The position numbers and the translations under genes were made by a program. 64,000 nt of DNA from DATFCK01 sp963728975 (GTDB taxonomy: Bacteria > Verrucomicrobiota > Verrucomicrobiia > Chthoniobacterales > UBA10450). The notes below the pieces were generated by a model. The model made no database searches. It was given only the letters and a program-made list of their open reading frames with translations, and was not told where the DNA came from. Location of the stretch: positions 1,550,001 to 1,614,000 of the forward strand of contig CAVSMF010000001.1 of assembly GCA_963728975.1 (NCBI GenBank), given 5' to 3'. This document shows positions 17,883 to 27,573 of this stretch, piece by piece. Every line of letters starts with the position of its first letter. The stretch's first letter is position 1.

Positions 17883-19118
17883 ATGCGGATCGTTGTCTGG
17901 GGAATTAATTACGCGCCGGAGATCACCGGGATCGCTCCGCATAACGTCGCTCTGTGCGAATTTTTGCGGAGCAAGGACGACGACGTTGAGATGGTAAGCA
18001 CATTCGCCTATTATCCGGCCTGGCGGAAACTGCCCCAGGATCGCCATCAGCTTTTTCGGACCGATCGAATCAACGGTGTGCCAATCCACCGCTGCTGGCA
18101 TTTCGTCCCGGCCCAAGTCTCGGCCTGGAAACGGATCATTCACGAGGGCACGTTTGTTCTGACGTCCACCTTGCGGGTGCTTTCGCTCAAACGCCCGGAC
18201 GTTTACGTAATTGTATCGCCGCCTCTGCTTCTGGGAACGGCCGGGTGGCTCGTTGCCAAGCTGAAGCGCGCCCCGTTCGTTTTTCACGTGCAGGATCTGC
18301 AACCCGACGCGGCTGTCGGCCTCGGTATGCTGAAAGCAGGCTGGTTCACCCGCGCTTTGTACTGGCTGGAGCGCTTTGCCTATCGGCACGCCACCCGGGT
18401 CAGCGGCATCAGCCAGGAAATTGTTGATGCCTTCCGCCGCAAAGGTGTGCCGGAAAAAAAACTGATCCTCTTTCCCAATGGGGTGAAGATTCCCGATAAA
18501 ATTCCGGACCGCGGAAAGTTCCGGGAGCGGAATGGTTTTGAGGCCGGCGAATTTCTGGCCGTTTACGCCGGAAATCTCGGAGTCAAACAAGGGCTGAACA
18601 TTCTGCTCGATGCCGCCGAACAACTCCGAAGCCAATCGAATATTCGAATTGTCTTGTGCGGCGACGGCGCCGAACGGGCAAAGCTGGAGAAATTGGTCGA
18701 GGAGCGGCAACTCACTAATGTCTCCCGGTTGCCCCTTCAATTTGGTCTCAATTACCAGGAGCTTCTGGTCGATGCCGATGTTTCGGTGATCACCCAGCAA
18801 AGCGGCTCCGGCAATTCCTTTTTCCCGAGCAAACTACTGGTCACTCTGGCCCATTGCAGTCCGGTGGTTACAGTGGCGGATCCGGGAAGCGCCCTGGCCC
18901 GGGCGGTGGAGGAAGGGGGATTTGGAATGAATGTGGTTCCGGGCCGGCCCGATCTTCTGGCCAACGCATTTGCGGAACTGGCCCGGCAGCCCGAACGCCT
19001 GGGGACATGGGGCAAGGCGGGACGCGCCTATGTCGGCCAATTCGAGCGGGACGAGGTTGTTGGGCGGTTCCGCCTGGCTTTGCAGCCGATAGTCTCAACC
19101 GCTCGGCTAAGCGGTTAG
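17883..19118 (+). CDS. WcaI-like GT4 glycosyltransferase
   Basis: A 411-aa protein with the N-terminus 'WGINYAPEITGIAPHNVAL', the hallmark of WcaI/WbuB-type transferases of colanic acid and related polymers. 'FHVQDLQPDAAVGLGML' and 'PLQFGLNYQELLVDADVSV' are further conserved stretches of that group, and 'SFFPSKLLVTLAHCSPV' replaces the classic E-x7-E motif. It is the last rightward gene before a convergent priming transferase, with only 1 nt between the two stops. Predicted role: addition of a sugar to an undecaprenyl-linked intermediate. Confidence 0.88.
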   Translation: MRIVVWGINYAPEITGIAPHNVALCEFLRSKDDDVEMVSTFAYYPAWRKLPQDRHQLFRTDRINGVPIHRCWHFVPAQVSAWKRIIHEGTFVLTSTLRVLSLKRPDVYVIVSPPLLLGTAGWLVAKLKRAPFVFHVQDLQPDAAVGLGMLKAGWFTRALYWLERFAYRHATRVSGISQEIVDAFRRKGVPEKKLILFPNGVKIPDKIPDRGKFRERNGFEAGEFLAVYAGNLGVKQGLNILLDAAEQLRSQSNIRIVLCGDGAERAKLEKLVEERQLTNVSRLPLQFGLNYQELLVDADVSVITQQSGSGNSFFPSKLLVTLAHCSPVVTVADPGSALARAVEEGGFGMNVVPGRPDLLANAFAELARQPERLGTWGKAGRAYVGQFERDEVVGRFRLALQPIVSTARLSG

Positions 19119-19119
19119 T

Positions 19120-20514
19120 TCAGTAGGCGCTGCGGGGCGGGAAAAAAAATTGGGCCAAGGTGCGCAGGATGATGTCGCACTCGAGGGAAATGTTCCAGTT
19201 CTCCAGGTATTCGATGTCGCAAGTGATCCGATTTTCGATGTCGGATGTGTTCCGGGCTTCGCCCCGGAACCCGCGGACCTGGGCGAGCCCGGTGATGCCG
19301 GGCTTTACGAAGGTGCGGACGTGGTAATTTTCCATCAAGCGCGAGAACTGATTGTTATGCTCGATCAGGTGGGGCCGCGGTCCGACAATGCTCATATCGC
19401 CTCGGAGAACGTTCAAAAACTGGGGCACTTCATCGATGCTGAGCTTTCGGAACCATTTGCCTAACGGATAGACCCGCTCGTCGCCATCCCGGGCTTGCCG
19501 GGACAATTCTTCGTGGTCCGGACGCATGGTCCGGAACTTGTAAATCTTGAAGCGCCGATTCTGCATGCCGGCGCGGCTTTGGACGTGGAAAAGCGGGCCG
19601 GGCGACTGAAGCCGCTGGGCGATGAAAACGATCAGGGCCAGAATCGGGAAGGCAAACAGGATGACGGGAATGGCAATCGCGAGATCGATGACTCGTTTAA
19701 AAAAGCGGTTAAACGGATTTTCAAGTGGTTCCTCGCGCAACCCGATGAAGCGGAAACCGCCGTCTTCAAAGTGAGTGACCGAATGGCCGAGTTTTTCCTC
19801 GAGATCGCTGACGATGAACAGCCGGATACCGAGCCGGTCGCAGGTCCGGATTACATTCTGGTTGACCTCGGTAAGAAAAGGGAACTCCAGCAGAATCACC
19901 TGGGCGATGCCTTGCTCCTGAATGACTCGTTCCAGCTGGTCCGACCTGCCCAGGATCGGCGCAACCGTGTCCCGCTCGTCTGTTGTATCGTCGCAAAGGA
20001 CACCGACTGTGCGCAATCCGATTTGAGATTTGCGCCGAAGCCATTCTTTTAGGTCCGCTGCCCTTGTGCAGGAACCCACCAGCAAAGTTTTCTCTTCGTG
20101 CCGGAAGATCCCCCGGGCCAGGAGCGACGGCAGATAATAGTGTGAAAAAAGGAGGACGACGTAAAGCCAGGGAACGAAATTGAAGAAAAAGATTCGGGAG
20201 ATGAAGGCATCCTTGGTTGCGACCAGGTAGAGGACGAGGAGGCCGACACTGGCGATTGTTTGGCGAAGACTGATTCGATGGGGCAGGAGCAGCTCGTTTT
20301 GGAGGAGATAATTTTTCGATCGACTGAGCGCTTCCAGGCACATGCCCACGATCAACACGCTGCAATAGACGGTGTAGCGCCGCCAGGTCAGGTCCGCGCT
20401 TGGCGAATAAAATGTCACCATCACCCATACGCCGAACCAAAACAGCATCGCCACGATCACGATCTGGCAAAGCACGAAGAGGCGGTAAAGACCTTCCGTC
20501 CGTTGCGTCAACAT
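19120..20514 (-). CDS. Polyprenyl glycosylphosphotransferase (WbaP/WcaJ type)
   Basis: A 464-aa initiating transferase. Four to five N-terminal membrane helices (residues about 10-140) are followed by a cytoplasmic Rossmann-like region. Then comes a further membrane element ('VIDLAIAIPVILFAFPILAL') and the C-terminal phosphoglycosyltransferase domain. The latter has 'IYKFRTM', 'LSIDEVPQFLNVLRGDMSIV', 'GPRP' and 'KPGITGLAQVRG'. It moves sugar-1-phosphate from a UDP-sugar to undecaprenyl phosphate, the first step of repeat-unit synthesis. It is the only leftward gene in the EPS locus and faces the rightward O-antigen-ligase-like gene across a divergent 147-bp promoter region. Confidence 0.93.
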   Translation of the reverse strand: MLTQRTEGLYRLFVLCQIVIVAMLFWFGVWVMVTFYSPSADLTWRRYTVYCSVLIVGMCLEALSRSKNYLLQNELLLPHRISLRQTIASVGLLVLYLVATKDAFISRIFFFNFVPWLYVVLLFSHYYLPSLLARGIFRHEEKTLLVGSCTRAADLKEWLRRKSQIGLRTVGVLCDDTTDERDTVAPILGRSDQLERVIQEQGIAQVILLEFPFLTEVNQNVIRTCDRLGIRLFIVSDLEEKLGHSVTHFEDGGFRFIGLREEPLENPFNRFFKRVIDLAIAIPVILFAFPILALIVFIAQRLQSPGPLFHVQSRAGMQNRRFKIYKFRTMRPDHEELSRQARDGDERVYPLGKWFRKLSIDEVPQFLNVLRGDMSIVGPRPHLIEHNNQFSRLMENYHVRTFVKPGITGLAQVRGFRGEARNTSDIENRITCDIEYLENWNISLECDIILRTLAQFFFPPRSAY

Positions 20515-20661
20515 GGCTATCTCGCTTGAATTAGCGACAGAGTACCTAATGGCAGCCTGGCTTCAACTCGTGGTAAATTGAGCAAAAACATGGTAAATCG
20601 GCGCCGCATCGGAGAGTAATCGAACCAGCTATTCCCATACCATGACAGTTTTCACGCGGTA
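20515..20661. promoter_or_regulatory. Divergent intergenic region between priming transferase and ligase genes
   Basis: Both flanking genes read outward from this 147-bp gap, so it should hold promoters for both. It is richer in A+T than its surroundings and has a short direct repeat TGGTAAAT (about 20569 and 20592). No convincing -35/-10 pair or operator can be named. Confidence 0.35.
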
Positions 20662-23037
20662 ATGCCAGAAGCCCCCGAACCATCCAATCAATCGCCCAGG
20701 CGAGCCGGTCCTGACGGTGCACGATTCAGTCAGGCCGGGTTGGCCTTGCTGCCGGCCCTTGCCTGTTTTCTGGGCGGCGGCACCGAGAAATGGGCTGAAG
20801 GCGTGGTCCTGGCCCTTCTTGGATTTTATCTCCTGGTCCAGCCTCCCCGGCTCTCGCTCGGTCTGGCGACAAACTGCGTTCTGGCTGCGCTGGTGTTGCT
20901 GGGAGCAGTCGCGTTTTTGCCTGCGCACTGGTTCTTTTTTCCAGCCTGGCGAACAGCCGTCATACACGACCTGGGCATTTCTCTGCCCCAAACGGTGTCG
21001 CCCCAACCTTGGATTACGGCCGGCGCCTTCGTAAGCCTCATCGGCGGCCTCTGCTGGCTCTATCTGGTTGCAACCGCCAATGCCGAACTGCGCGCCGTCC
21101 GTTTTCTTCTCCGGCTTTTTGTCTCGTCCATCGTCTTTCTGGCGGCAATATCCATTTTGCTTTACTGGTCGCACTCCGCGTTTCCATTTTGGATCAACCA
21201 GCGCGGCTTTGGTCCTTTTCCCAACCGGAATCAAACCGGCGATCTCTTCGGCATCGCTTCCATCGTGCTCCTGGCCTGTGGCCAGGACGATATCCGGCGG
21301 GGCCGGATTCGATGGATTTTCTGGTTGCTTGGCCTCGGTGTCCTGGTTGCGGCCCTGGTCCTGAATTTTTCCCGTGCCGGTATCGCCATTCTTGTCGGCG
21401 GCAGCATATTTTGGATCGTCGTAGTGACGCTCCGTCAGCGTTCGTCCGCCCGGTTCGCGCTCGGCGTCTCCTTCATTCTGGTATTGGTCAGCGCAATCCT
21501 AATTCTCGGCGGCCAAACTCTGGAGCGATTTCGGCAGTGGAGCGCGGCCGGACCGGGGATCTCGGCTGATTTTCGTTGGAAAGTATTTCATGACACCTTT
21601 CGGCTCATTCACCATTCCCCCTGGTGCGGAGTGGGCCTCGGAAATTTCGACGCCGTTTTCGCGATTTTTCGGAGCGAATCGGTTAACGAGATGCGGGCCT
21701 TGCATCCGGAAAGCGATTGGTTCTGGCTTTGGTCGGAAGCGGGCTGGCCCGCGGTCCTGCTCGTGGTAGTGGGGGCGGCGCTGATTATTCGCTACGTCCT
21801 GCCATTGCAGGAGGGAACCAATCAACGCTTCCGCCTGGCTGCCCTCATTGGCGCAATTGTTTTTGCGCTCCATGGATTGGTGGATGTCTCGGCCCACCGG
21901 GTCGGCACTGCTTTTGCCGCGGTTTTCCTGTTCGGTTTCGCCTTGCACCGGCCATTGCGATTCAAACCCAGCCGTGTCCTCCCTTATGTTTTCCGATTCA
22001 TGGGAATCCTCTTGATCGTTACCGGGGTTGCCTGGGCGGTCGCGACTCGTTCCAATCTGCTTTTGCCCGGAACGGTCGGGGTATCGAGTGTGAAAAAACT
22101 TTCCGCCATGGCCGATCGTGGCCGGAATTTTAACGAGACGATTACTCTGACGGACAAAGCGCTCGATTGGGCGCCGTTGGACTGGCAGCTTTATTTTTAT
22201 CGCGCGATTGCGGAAATGGCCTCGCACAAACCCGCGCCTGCGCTCGATGATTTCCGGCGGGCCCGTTTTTTAGAGCCTAACTCCTATGAAATTCCGTTGG
22301 CGGAAGGGAAGGCCTGGTTGTCCTCGCAACCGATCCTGGCCGTCACGGCCTGGCGGGAGGCGTTGCGGAAGGCAGGCTCGAAACGGTCCGAGGTTTACTC
22401 GAGCATGCTGACCAGCGCCACTTTGCAAAGCCCCGAAGTGAACCGGATTCTTGAAGAAGTCGGGCTAAGCCAGCCGGACCTTGCCCTGGCTTATCTGGGG
22501 CGCCTGTCGGGGCCGGCATTTCAGCATGCGCTCGGCCGGCTGTTACAAAAGGAGCCGGATCTCGCCCTGTTCAGCGATCTGCAGAAACTGGCGCTTTTCG
22601 ACTTGTGGTCTGAGCGGGGCGATCTCGAGGAATTAGCCAGGGCAGTGAAGGGCCATCCCCAATGGTTGAGTTACGCCTGGCTTGGAATGGCAAAGTACAA
22701 CGCGGGGAAGAACGATTTTCGCGCTGCCTACGCGTTGACCGAGCGGTTTGGCGAAGCCGTGGCCATGCCCCGCTCCCCAGGCGGTAAACCGTTGGAGCAA
22801 GCCCAGAAGCGTTACCTTGAGAATCCCGATAATTACTCGGCCGGTTATGCGCTTTACCGGGCCCAACTCGAACAGGGGCGCGTCGACGATGCCCTCAATA
22901 CCGCGCGTCATTTTACCGAACGGCCGGGGTCGCCTCCCTATTTTCATTTTCTTGAAGCCCAATGTTGGGCGGCAAAACAAAATTGGGAGCGGGCCTGGAC
23001 CGCCTGGTTGGCCTATCGAAATGCAATCAGGAAATGA
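20662..23037 (+). CDS. O-antigen ligase family protein with C-terminal TPR-like region
   Basis: A 791-aa protein. Residues about 25-450 contain about 10-12 membrane helices with the Wzy_C/O-antigen ligase signature region: a conserved 'FGPFPNRNQTGDLFG' loop and 'HSPWCGVGLGNFDAVF' in the periplasmic part. Residues about 470-790 are soluble and made of helical repeats resembling TPRs. Ligases of the PilO/EPS type in Verrucomicrobia often have such tails. Likely role: polymerisation or transfer of EPS chains outside the inner membrane. It is the first gene after the divergent promoter region. Confidence 0.82.
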   Translation: MPEAPEPSNQSPRRAGPDGARFSQAGLALLPALACFLGGGTEKWAEGVVLALLGFYLLVQPPRLSLGLATNCVLAALVLLGAVAFLPAHWFFFPAWRTAVIHDLGISLPQTVSPQPWITAGAFVSLIGGLCWLYLVATANAELRAVRFLLRLFVSSIVFLAAISILLYWSHSAFPFWINQRGFGPFPNRNQTGDLFGIASIVLLACGQDDIRRGRIRWIFWLLGLGVLVAALVLNFSRAGIAILVGGSIFWIVVVTLRQRSSARFALGVSFILVLVSAILILGGQTLERFRQWSAAGPGISADFRWKVFHDTFRLIHHSPWCGVGLGNFDAVFAIFRSESVNEMRALHPESDWFWLWSEAGWPAVLLVVVGAALIIRYVLPLQEGTNQRFRLAALIGAIVFALHGLVDVSAHRVGTAFAAVFLFGFALHRPLRFKPSRVLPYVFRFMGILLIVTGVAWAVATRSNLLLPGTVGVSSVKKLSAMADRGRNFNETITLTDKALDWAPLDWQLYFYRAIAEMASHKPAPALDDFRRARFLEPNSYEIPLAEGKAWLSSQPILAVTAWREALRKAGSKRSEVYSSMLTSATLQSPEVNRILEEVGLSQPDLALAYLGRLSGPAFQHALGRLLQKEPDLALFSDLQKLALFDLWSERGDLEELARAVKGHPQWLSYAWLGMAKYNAGKNDFRAAYALTERFGEAVAMPRSPGGKPLEQAQKRYLENPDNYSAGYALYRAQLEQGRVDDALNTARHFTERPGSPPYFHFLEAQCWAAKQNWERAWTAWLAYRNAIRK

Positions 23038-23064
23038 GCCGGCCGGCGCCGGCGGGATCATTCC

Positions 23065-24624
23065 TTGGTGAATAACGATACCCGGTCCGCTTCCGCCGGC
23101 GGCACGATCGCATCTGCTGCCCTGAGTCGATCAAGTTTACCGGTTGCGGTTTGGATTTTCCTCTGGCTCGCCGCCCTGGCCAGCCGTTTGGCCGCCGCCT
23201 TCCTCCTGCCTAATGCGGAACAGGATGGATATTCCTATGCCGAAATGACGGCGCGGCTCGCCGAAAAATTACGCGCCGGCAGTTTTCACCTAACCGATCT
23301 GTTCGGGTTTTGGCCTCCGTTGTTTCAATTTATTGCGGCGATCCCGAATATCTGGATCCATAATGGGTTGGTTGCCGGCAAGCTGGTCAGCTTGGTTTCC
23401 GGCGCCCTAACCTGCCTGCTGGTGTTCGGCGTGACCTGGAGATTGACCCGAAATGTTGGTTGGGCCTGTCTGGCTTACGCGCTGGTGTTAGTGAATCCGC
23501 TCCACATCTTGTATTCGGCCTCCTCCATGAGCGATGTGCCGCACGCTTGTCTGGTTATTGGGAGCCTTTGGTTTGTCCTCCAACGCCGCTGGATGATGGC
23601 GGCGGTTTGCGGCATGCTCGCCGCGGGCATGAGAATGGAGGCGTGGCCGCTCCTTATCCTTCTGCCCCTGATCCAGTTTGCGGTTGAACGCCGTGTGACA
23701 TTGCCGGCAGTCGGTATTCTGCTCATCGCTCCCTTTGGCTGGTTGAGCATTTGTTATCTCGCCACGGGCGATCCGTTCGCCTATTTCGCGAACCACCATC
23801 GTTACCAGACCGATTACATGAATTTCTATCCAACCCGCCGCGGCTTTAGTCTCAATGATGTCGCGACCGATGTGCGCTATTTTCTGATAGGCGCGAATCG
23901 TGTTGTTGTTGCCGCAATCCTGGTCGCCGCGGGCTTAACCCTGATCCAAGCCGTCCGCCGCTCTGCTGAATTCTGCTGGCAACGCGCGGCAATCGCCAGC
24001 TATGGCCTGGTTTTTTTGGGGTTCATCGCATTCGTCTATCTGACCCGGCGCCAAGTTGTCCTCTTTCCCCGTTACGGGCTTGCAGTGTTCGTCATCGGAC
24101 TTCCTCTGTTCGCCTGGATAGGACAACTGATTGCTCAAAAACTGAAGCCTGGTTGGCTGGGCAAGGCAGCGGTGGTGGGAGTCATCGCGGTTTGTCTTTG
24201 GGAAATGAAACCGGAGCTCTCCGTTTTTCCAAAGATTATCGGCGACTTTCATGCTCATCGCCGGATCGCGACTGCCGTGGCGGCAGATTTTGCCAAGGCT
24301 GGTCCTGGGGAGTGGCGTTGTTTTTCCGATGACGTGGCAGTTCGCGTCTTATCCGGATTGCCGCCTAACCGGTTCCTCCATACAGATCAAATCCCGCCGG
24401 GCGCGGCCGAAACCGCCGGGAAGTTCGAGTCGTTCTTGCTCCGGGAACACGTCGGGGACGCTGTCTTTTTCAAGGTCGAGAATTCTGTGTTCGCAAAATT
24501 ATTTCCCAACCTGGGCAGCTCCAATCCCGATACCGGCGACTTCCAGCTCGCCGCCGTCGCACCCTCCAGCTTCGGCCCGGATGTCTGGCTTTACCGGCTG
24601 CCGAATTCCGGTTCCGATCGTTAA
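23065..24624 (+). CDS. GT39/ArnT-like membrane glycosyltransferase
   Basis: A 519-aa multi-membrane-span protein with about 10-12 helices. The start is TTG 23065 or GTG 23068; GTG may be the natural one. The first periplasmic loop has 'EQDGYSYAEM', an acidic motif like the catalytic 'E/D-D/E' of PMT/ArnT-type GT-C enzymes. 'WPPLFQFIAAIPNIW' and 'MRMEAWPLLILLPLIQF' resemble the dolichyl-phosphate-mannosyltransferase-like family. These enzymes use a polyprenyl-phosphate sugar and act on the periplasmic side. Twenty-seven nt separate it from the ligase gene. Confidence 0.75.
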   Translation: MVNNDTRSASAGGTIASAALSRSSLPVAVWIFLWLAALASRLAAAFLLPNAEQDGYSYAEMTARLAEKLRAGSFHLTDLFGFWPPLFQFIAAIPNIWIHNGLVAGKLVSLVSGALTCLLVFGVTWRLTRNVGWACLAYALVLVNPLHILYSASSMSDVPHACLVIGSLWFVLQRRWMMAAVCGMLAAGMRMEAWPLLILLPLIQFAVERRVTLPAVGILLIAPFGWLSICYLATGDPFAYFANHHRYQTDYMNFYPTRRGFSLNDVATDVRYFLIGANRVVVAAILVAAGLTLIQAVRRSAEFCWQRAAIASYGLVFLGFIAFVYLTRRQVVLFPRYGLAVFVIGLPLFAWIGQLIAQKLKPGWLGKAAVVGVIAVCLWEMKPELSVFPKIIGDFHAHRRIATAVAADFAKAGPGEWRCFSDDVAVRVLSGLPPNRFLHTDQIPPGAAETAGKFESFLLREHVGDAVFFKVENSVFAKLFPNLGSSNPDTGDFQLAAVAPSSFGPDVWLYRLPNSGSDR

Positions 24625-24634
24625 TCACCGACAG

Positions 24635-24746
24635 TGGAGGGGCGAGCTCCCGCGAGCCCGCGCCTGTTGCGCCGCCCGCGAGCCCGCGCCTGTTGCGCCG
24701 CCGGCGAGCCCGCGCCCATTCGGCGTCGCGGGAGCTCCGCCCTCCA
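24635..24746. repeat. Inverted repeat enclosing a 26-bp tandem repeat
   Basis: Two near-perfect 21-bp arms (24635-24655 and 24726-24746; core GAGCTCCCGCGA) flank about 2.6 copies of a 26-bp GC-rich unit starting GCGAGCCCGCGCC at 24652, 24678 and 24704. It lies between two convergent genes (GT39-like and ppdK), so it could end transcription from both sides, though it lacks U-tracts. Confidence 0.75.
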
Positions 24747-24777
24747 TGACAGTCCTTTTCGAAGGTGATTTCGCCAA

Positions 24778-27573
24778 TCAGCCGGCCAGCGCCGCCTGGG
24801 CCGCGGCCAGCCGGGCAATCGGGACGCGAAACGGACTGCAACTGACGTAGTTGAGTCCAAGATGATGACAGAATTTCACGCTGTTCGGCTCGCCGCCGTG
24901 TTCCCCGCAAATTCCGAGCTTGATATCGGGACGGGTTTTCCGGCCCAGGTCCCGCGTCATTTCCATCAAACGGCCGACTCCTTTTTGATCGATCGACGCA
25001 AACGGGTTGGTATCGACGATATCGAGCTCCATATAAGCCGGGAGAAACGACCCCGAATCGTCGCGGCTCATCCCGAGCGTGGTCTGAGTCAGATCGTTTG
25101 TGCCGAAGCTGAAAAATTCGGCGTCGCGGGCAATACTGTCCGCCACCAGGGCCGCCCGGGGAATCTCGATCATCGTGCCGACGAGATATTTCAGCTTTGT
25201 TTTAGTTTCCTTTTGCACCTCTTCAGCAACCCGATTGACGACATCGAGCTGAAGCTTGAGTTCGCGGGAGAATCCAACCAGCGGGATCATGATCTCGGGA
25301 TGAACCTTGATCCCCTTCTTTTGGACCTGGGCCGCGGCTTCGAAGATGGCGCGCGCCTGCATCTCGGATATCTCCGGATAAACCACTCCGAGCCGGCAAC
25401 CGCGATGCCCGAGCATGGGGTTGAACTCATGCAGCTCGTGGACCCGGTGCGCGATCTGTTCGACCGGCACATCGAGCTTGTTGGCCAGTTCCATCTGCTG
25501 GGCGTGATCGTTAGGCAGGAATTCGTGGAGCGGCGGATCCAGAAACCGGATCGTGGCGGGAAGGCCTCGGAGCGCTTCAAAAATTCCGATGAAATCACGC
25601 CGCTGATAGGGGAGCAGTTTGGCGAGAGCTTTGGCCCGGTCCTGCTTCGAAGCGGCCAGGATCATTTCGCGCATGGCATCGATGCGATTGCCCTCGAAGA
25701 ACATGTGTTCGGTCCGGCAAAGTCCAATGCCTTCCGCCCCGAAGGCGATGGCGTTCCTGGCCTGTTCCGGGGTATCGGCGTTGGTCCGGACACCCAGGGT
25801 GCGAAATTCGTCCACCCAGCGCATCAGTTTGTCGTACTCGCGGAAGGTCTCGCTTTTTTTTGCGGCAAGCGATCGATCGACCAAAACCTGAACGATCTCG
25901 GAGGGGGCAGTGGTGACTTCTCCGGCAAAGACTTCGCCGCTGGTGCCGTCGATGGAAAGATAATCGCCCTGCCGCAACGTGGTGCCGTTGGCGCTGAGCG
26001 TCCGCTGCTGGTAATCGATCTCGATGCTGCTGGCGCCGCAGACGCAAACCTTTCCCATTTGTCGCGCCACCAGGGCGGCATGTGACGACACTCCTCCGCG
26101 CGAAGTGAGAATTCCTTCGGCCGCGATCATCCCCCGTAAATCTTCCGGAGACGTTTCAATCCGGGCCAGCACGACTTTGTCTCCCTTCTTGGAACGGGCC
26201 ACCGCTTCCTCCGCGCTGAAAACGACATGGCCCGACGCCGCTCCCGGCCCGGCCGGCAAACCGCTTCCGATTTTTTTGGCCCCCTGGGCCGATTCGCGAT
26301 CGAAGATCGGGGCCAGCAAATGAGCCAGTGAATCCGCCGGAATGCGTTTCACGGCGTCTTTTTTCGAGATCAATTTTTCGTCCACCATGTCTACCGCGAT
26401 CCGGACCGCAGCATGCCCGGTTCGTTTGCCGTTGCGGGTCTGGAGGATGTAGAGCCGGTTGTTCTCGACCGTGAACTCGAGGTCCTGCATATCCTTGAAA
26501 TGTCTTTCAAGGATCTGGCGCACTTTCATCAGGCCCTTGTGCGCATCCGGCATTTCTTTTTCCAAATCGGCAATCGGATGCGGTGTGCGCACTCCCGCGA
26601 CCACGTCTTCGCCCTGGGCGTTGATCAAATATTCGCCATAAAAAACCTTCGCCCCGGTGGCCGGATCGCGGGTGAAAGCGACGCCGGTGGCGCTGGTGTT
26701 TCCCATGTTGCCAAACACCATGGTCTGAACATTGACCGCCGTGCCCCAATCGTGGGGAATGCCGTACTTGCGCCGATAAACGATGGCCCGATCGTTCATC
26801 CAGGAACCAAAGACCGCCCCGATTGCGCCCCACAATTGCTCCTGGGCGTCCTGGGGAAAAGATCGGCCGGCCCGTTTTTTGATCAGGGCCTTGAACCGGC
26901 TCACCAGTTCGCGCAAATCCGCCACTGTCAGTTTTACGTCGGGAAAATCGTGCTTTCCGTAACGCTCATCCTTGAGCCTTTCGATCACGCTCTCGAACGG
27001 TTCATGGTCTTCGCCGGCCTGTTTTTGCACGCCCATGACAACATCGCCGTACATTTGGAGAAACCGGCGGTACGAATCCCAGGCGAAACGGGGGTTGCCG
27101 CTCTTCTTGGCCACGATTTCGACGACCTCGTCGTTCATACCGAGGTTGAGGATTGTATCCATCATTCCCGGCATGGAATCGCGAGCGCCGGATCGAACCG
27201 AAACCAGGAGAGGTTCCCCTTTGTCGCCGAGTTTTTTGCCGACCGATTCTTCTACCTTGGCCAGGGCCGTTGCCACTTCTTTCTCGAGCTGCGGAGGATA
27301 CTTGCGTTTGTTCTCATAAAAATAAGTGCAAACTTCGGTGGTAATGGTGAACCCGGGAGGAACGGGCAAACCGATCCGGGTCATCTCGGCCAGGTTGGCG
27401 CCCTTGCCGCCCAGGAGCGGTTTCATCGTTCCGCCGCCATCGGCGTGACCGTCACCGAAATAGTAGACGTATTTCGGCAATTTCGTTTTCTTGCGCGACG
27501 CGGACCCTGGCCTGGCTGAAGACTTGCCTTTGGGCGGATGAACGCGTCTGGAAGCGTGCGTTTTTCTTGTCAT
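24778..27573 (-). CDS. ppdK: Pyruvate, phosphate dikinase
   Basis: A 931-aa protein with the full PPDK order. An ATP-grasp nucleotide-binding domain ('LLGGKGANLAEMTRIGLPVPPGF', 'SVRSGARDSMPGMMDT') is followed by the swivelling phosphohistidine domain ('GGVSSHAAL', catalytic His near residue 496). The C-terminal PEP/pyruvate-binding barrel has 'FGTNDLTQTTLGMSRDD' and 'GICGEHGG', with the catalytic Cys. It interconverts pyruvate + ATP + Pi with PEP + AMP + PPi, for gluconeogenesis or PPi-linked glycolysis. The first 30 residues are a basic, Lys/Arg-rich extension not found in all homologues; a later start is possible. No partner genes are nearby. Confidence 0.96.
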   Translation of the reverse strand: MTRKTHASRRVHPPKGKSSARPGSASRKKTKLPKYVYYFGDGHADGGGTMKPLLGGKGANLAEMTRIGLPVPPGFTITTEVCTYFYENKRKYPPQLEKEVATALAKVEESVGKKLGDKGEPLLVSVRSGARDSMPGMMDTILNLGMNDEVVEIVAKKSGNPRFAWDSYRRFLQMYGDVVMGVQKQAGEDHEPFESVIERLKDERYGKHDFPDVKLTVADLRELVSRFKALIKKRAGRSFPQDAQEQLWGAIGAVFGSWMNDRAIVYRRKYGIPHDWGTAVNVQTMVFGNMGNTSATGVAFTRDPATGAKVFYGEYLINAQGEDVVAGVRTPHPIADLEKEMPDAHKGLMKVRQILERHFKDMQDLEFTVENNRLYILQTRNGKRTGHAAVRIAVDMVDEKLISKKDAVKRIPADSLAHLLAPIFDRESAQGAKKIGSGLPAGPGAASGHVVFSAEEAVARSKKGDKVVLARIETSPEDLRGMIAAEGILTSRGGVSSHAALVARQMGKVCVCGASSIEIDYQQRTLSANGTTLRQGDYLSIDGTSGEVFAGEVTTAPSEIVQVLVDRSLAAKKSETFREYDKLMRWVDEFRTLGVRTNADTPEQARNAIAFGAEGIGLCRTEHMFFEGNRIDAMREMILAASKQDRAKALAKLLPYQRRDFIGIFEALRGLPATIRFLDPPLHEFLPNDHAQQMELANKLDVPVEQIAHRVHELHEFNPMLGHRGCRLGVVYPEISEMQARAIFEAAAQVQKKGIKVHPEIMIPLVGFSRELKLQLDVVNRVAEEVQKETKTKLKYLVGTMIEIPRAALVADSIARDAEFFSFGTNDLTQTTLGMSRDDSGSFLPAYMELDIVDTNPFASIDQKGVGRLMEMTRDLGRKTRPDIKLGICGEHGGEPNSVKFCHHLGLNYVSCSPFRVPIARLAAAQAALAG

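Noticed and set aside
24862..26085. Long rightward open frame opposite ppdK
   Set aside because: It is the antisense shadow of a well-supported pyruvate phosphate dikinase gene and shows no family features.
26413..27519. Second long rightward open frame opposite ppdK
   Set aside because: Also a GC-rich antisense shadow; no recognisable domain or start signal.
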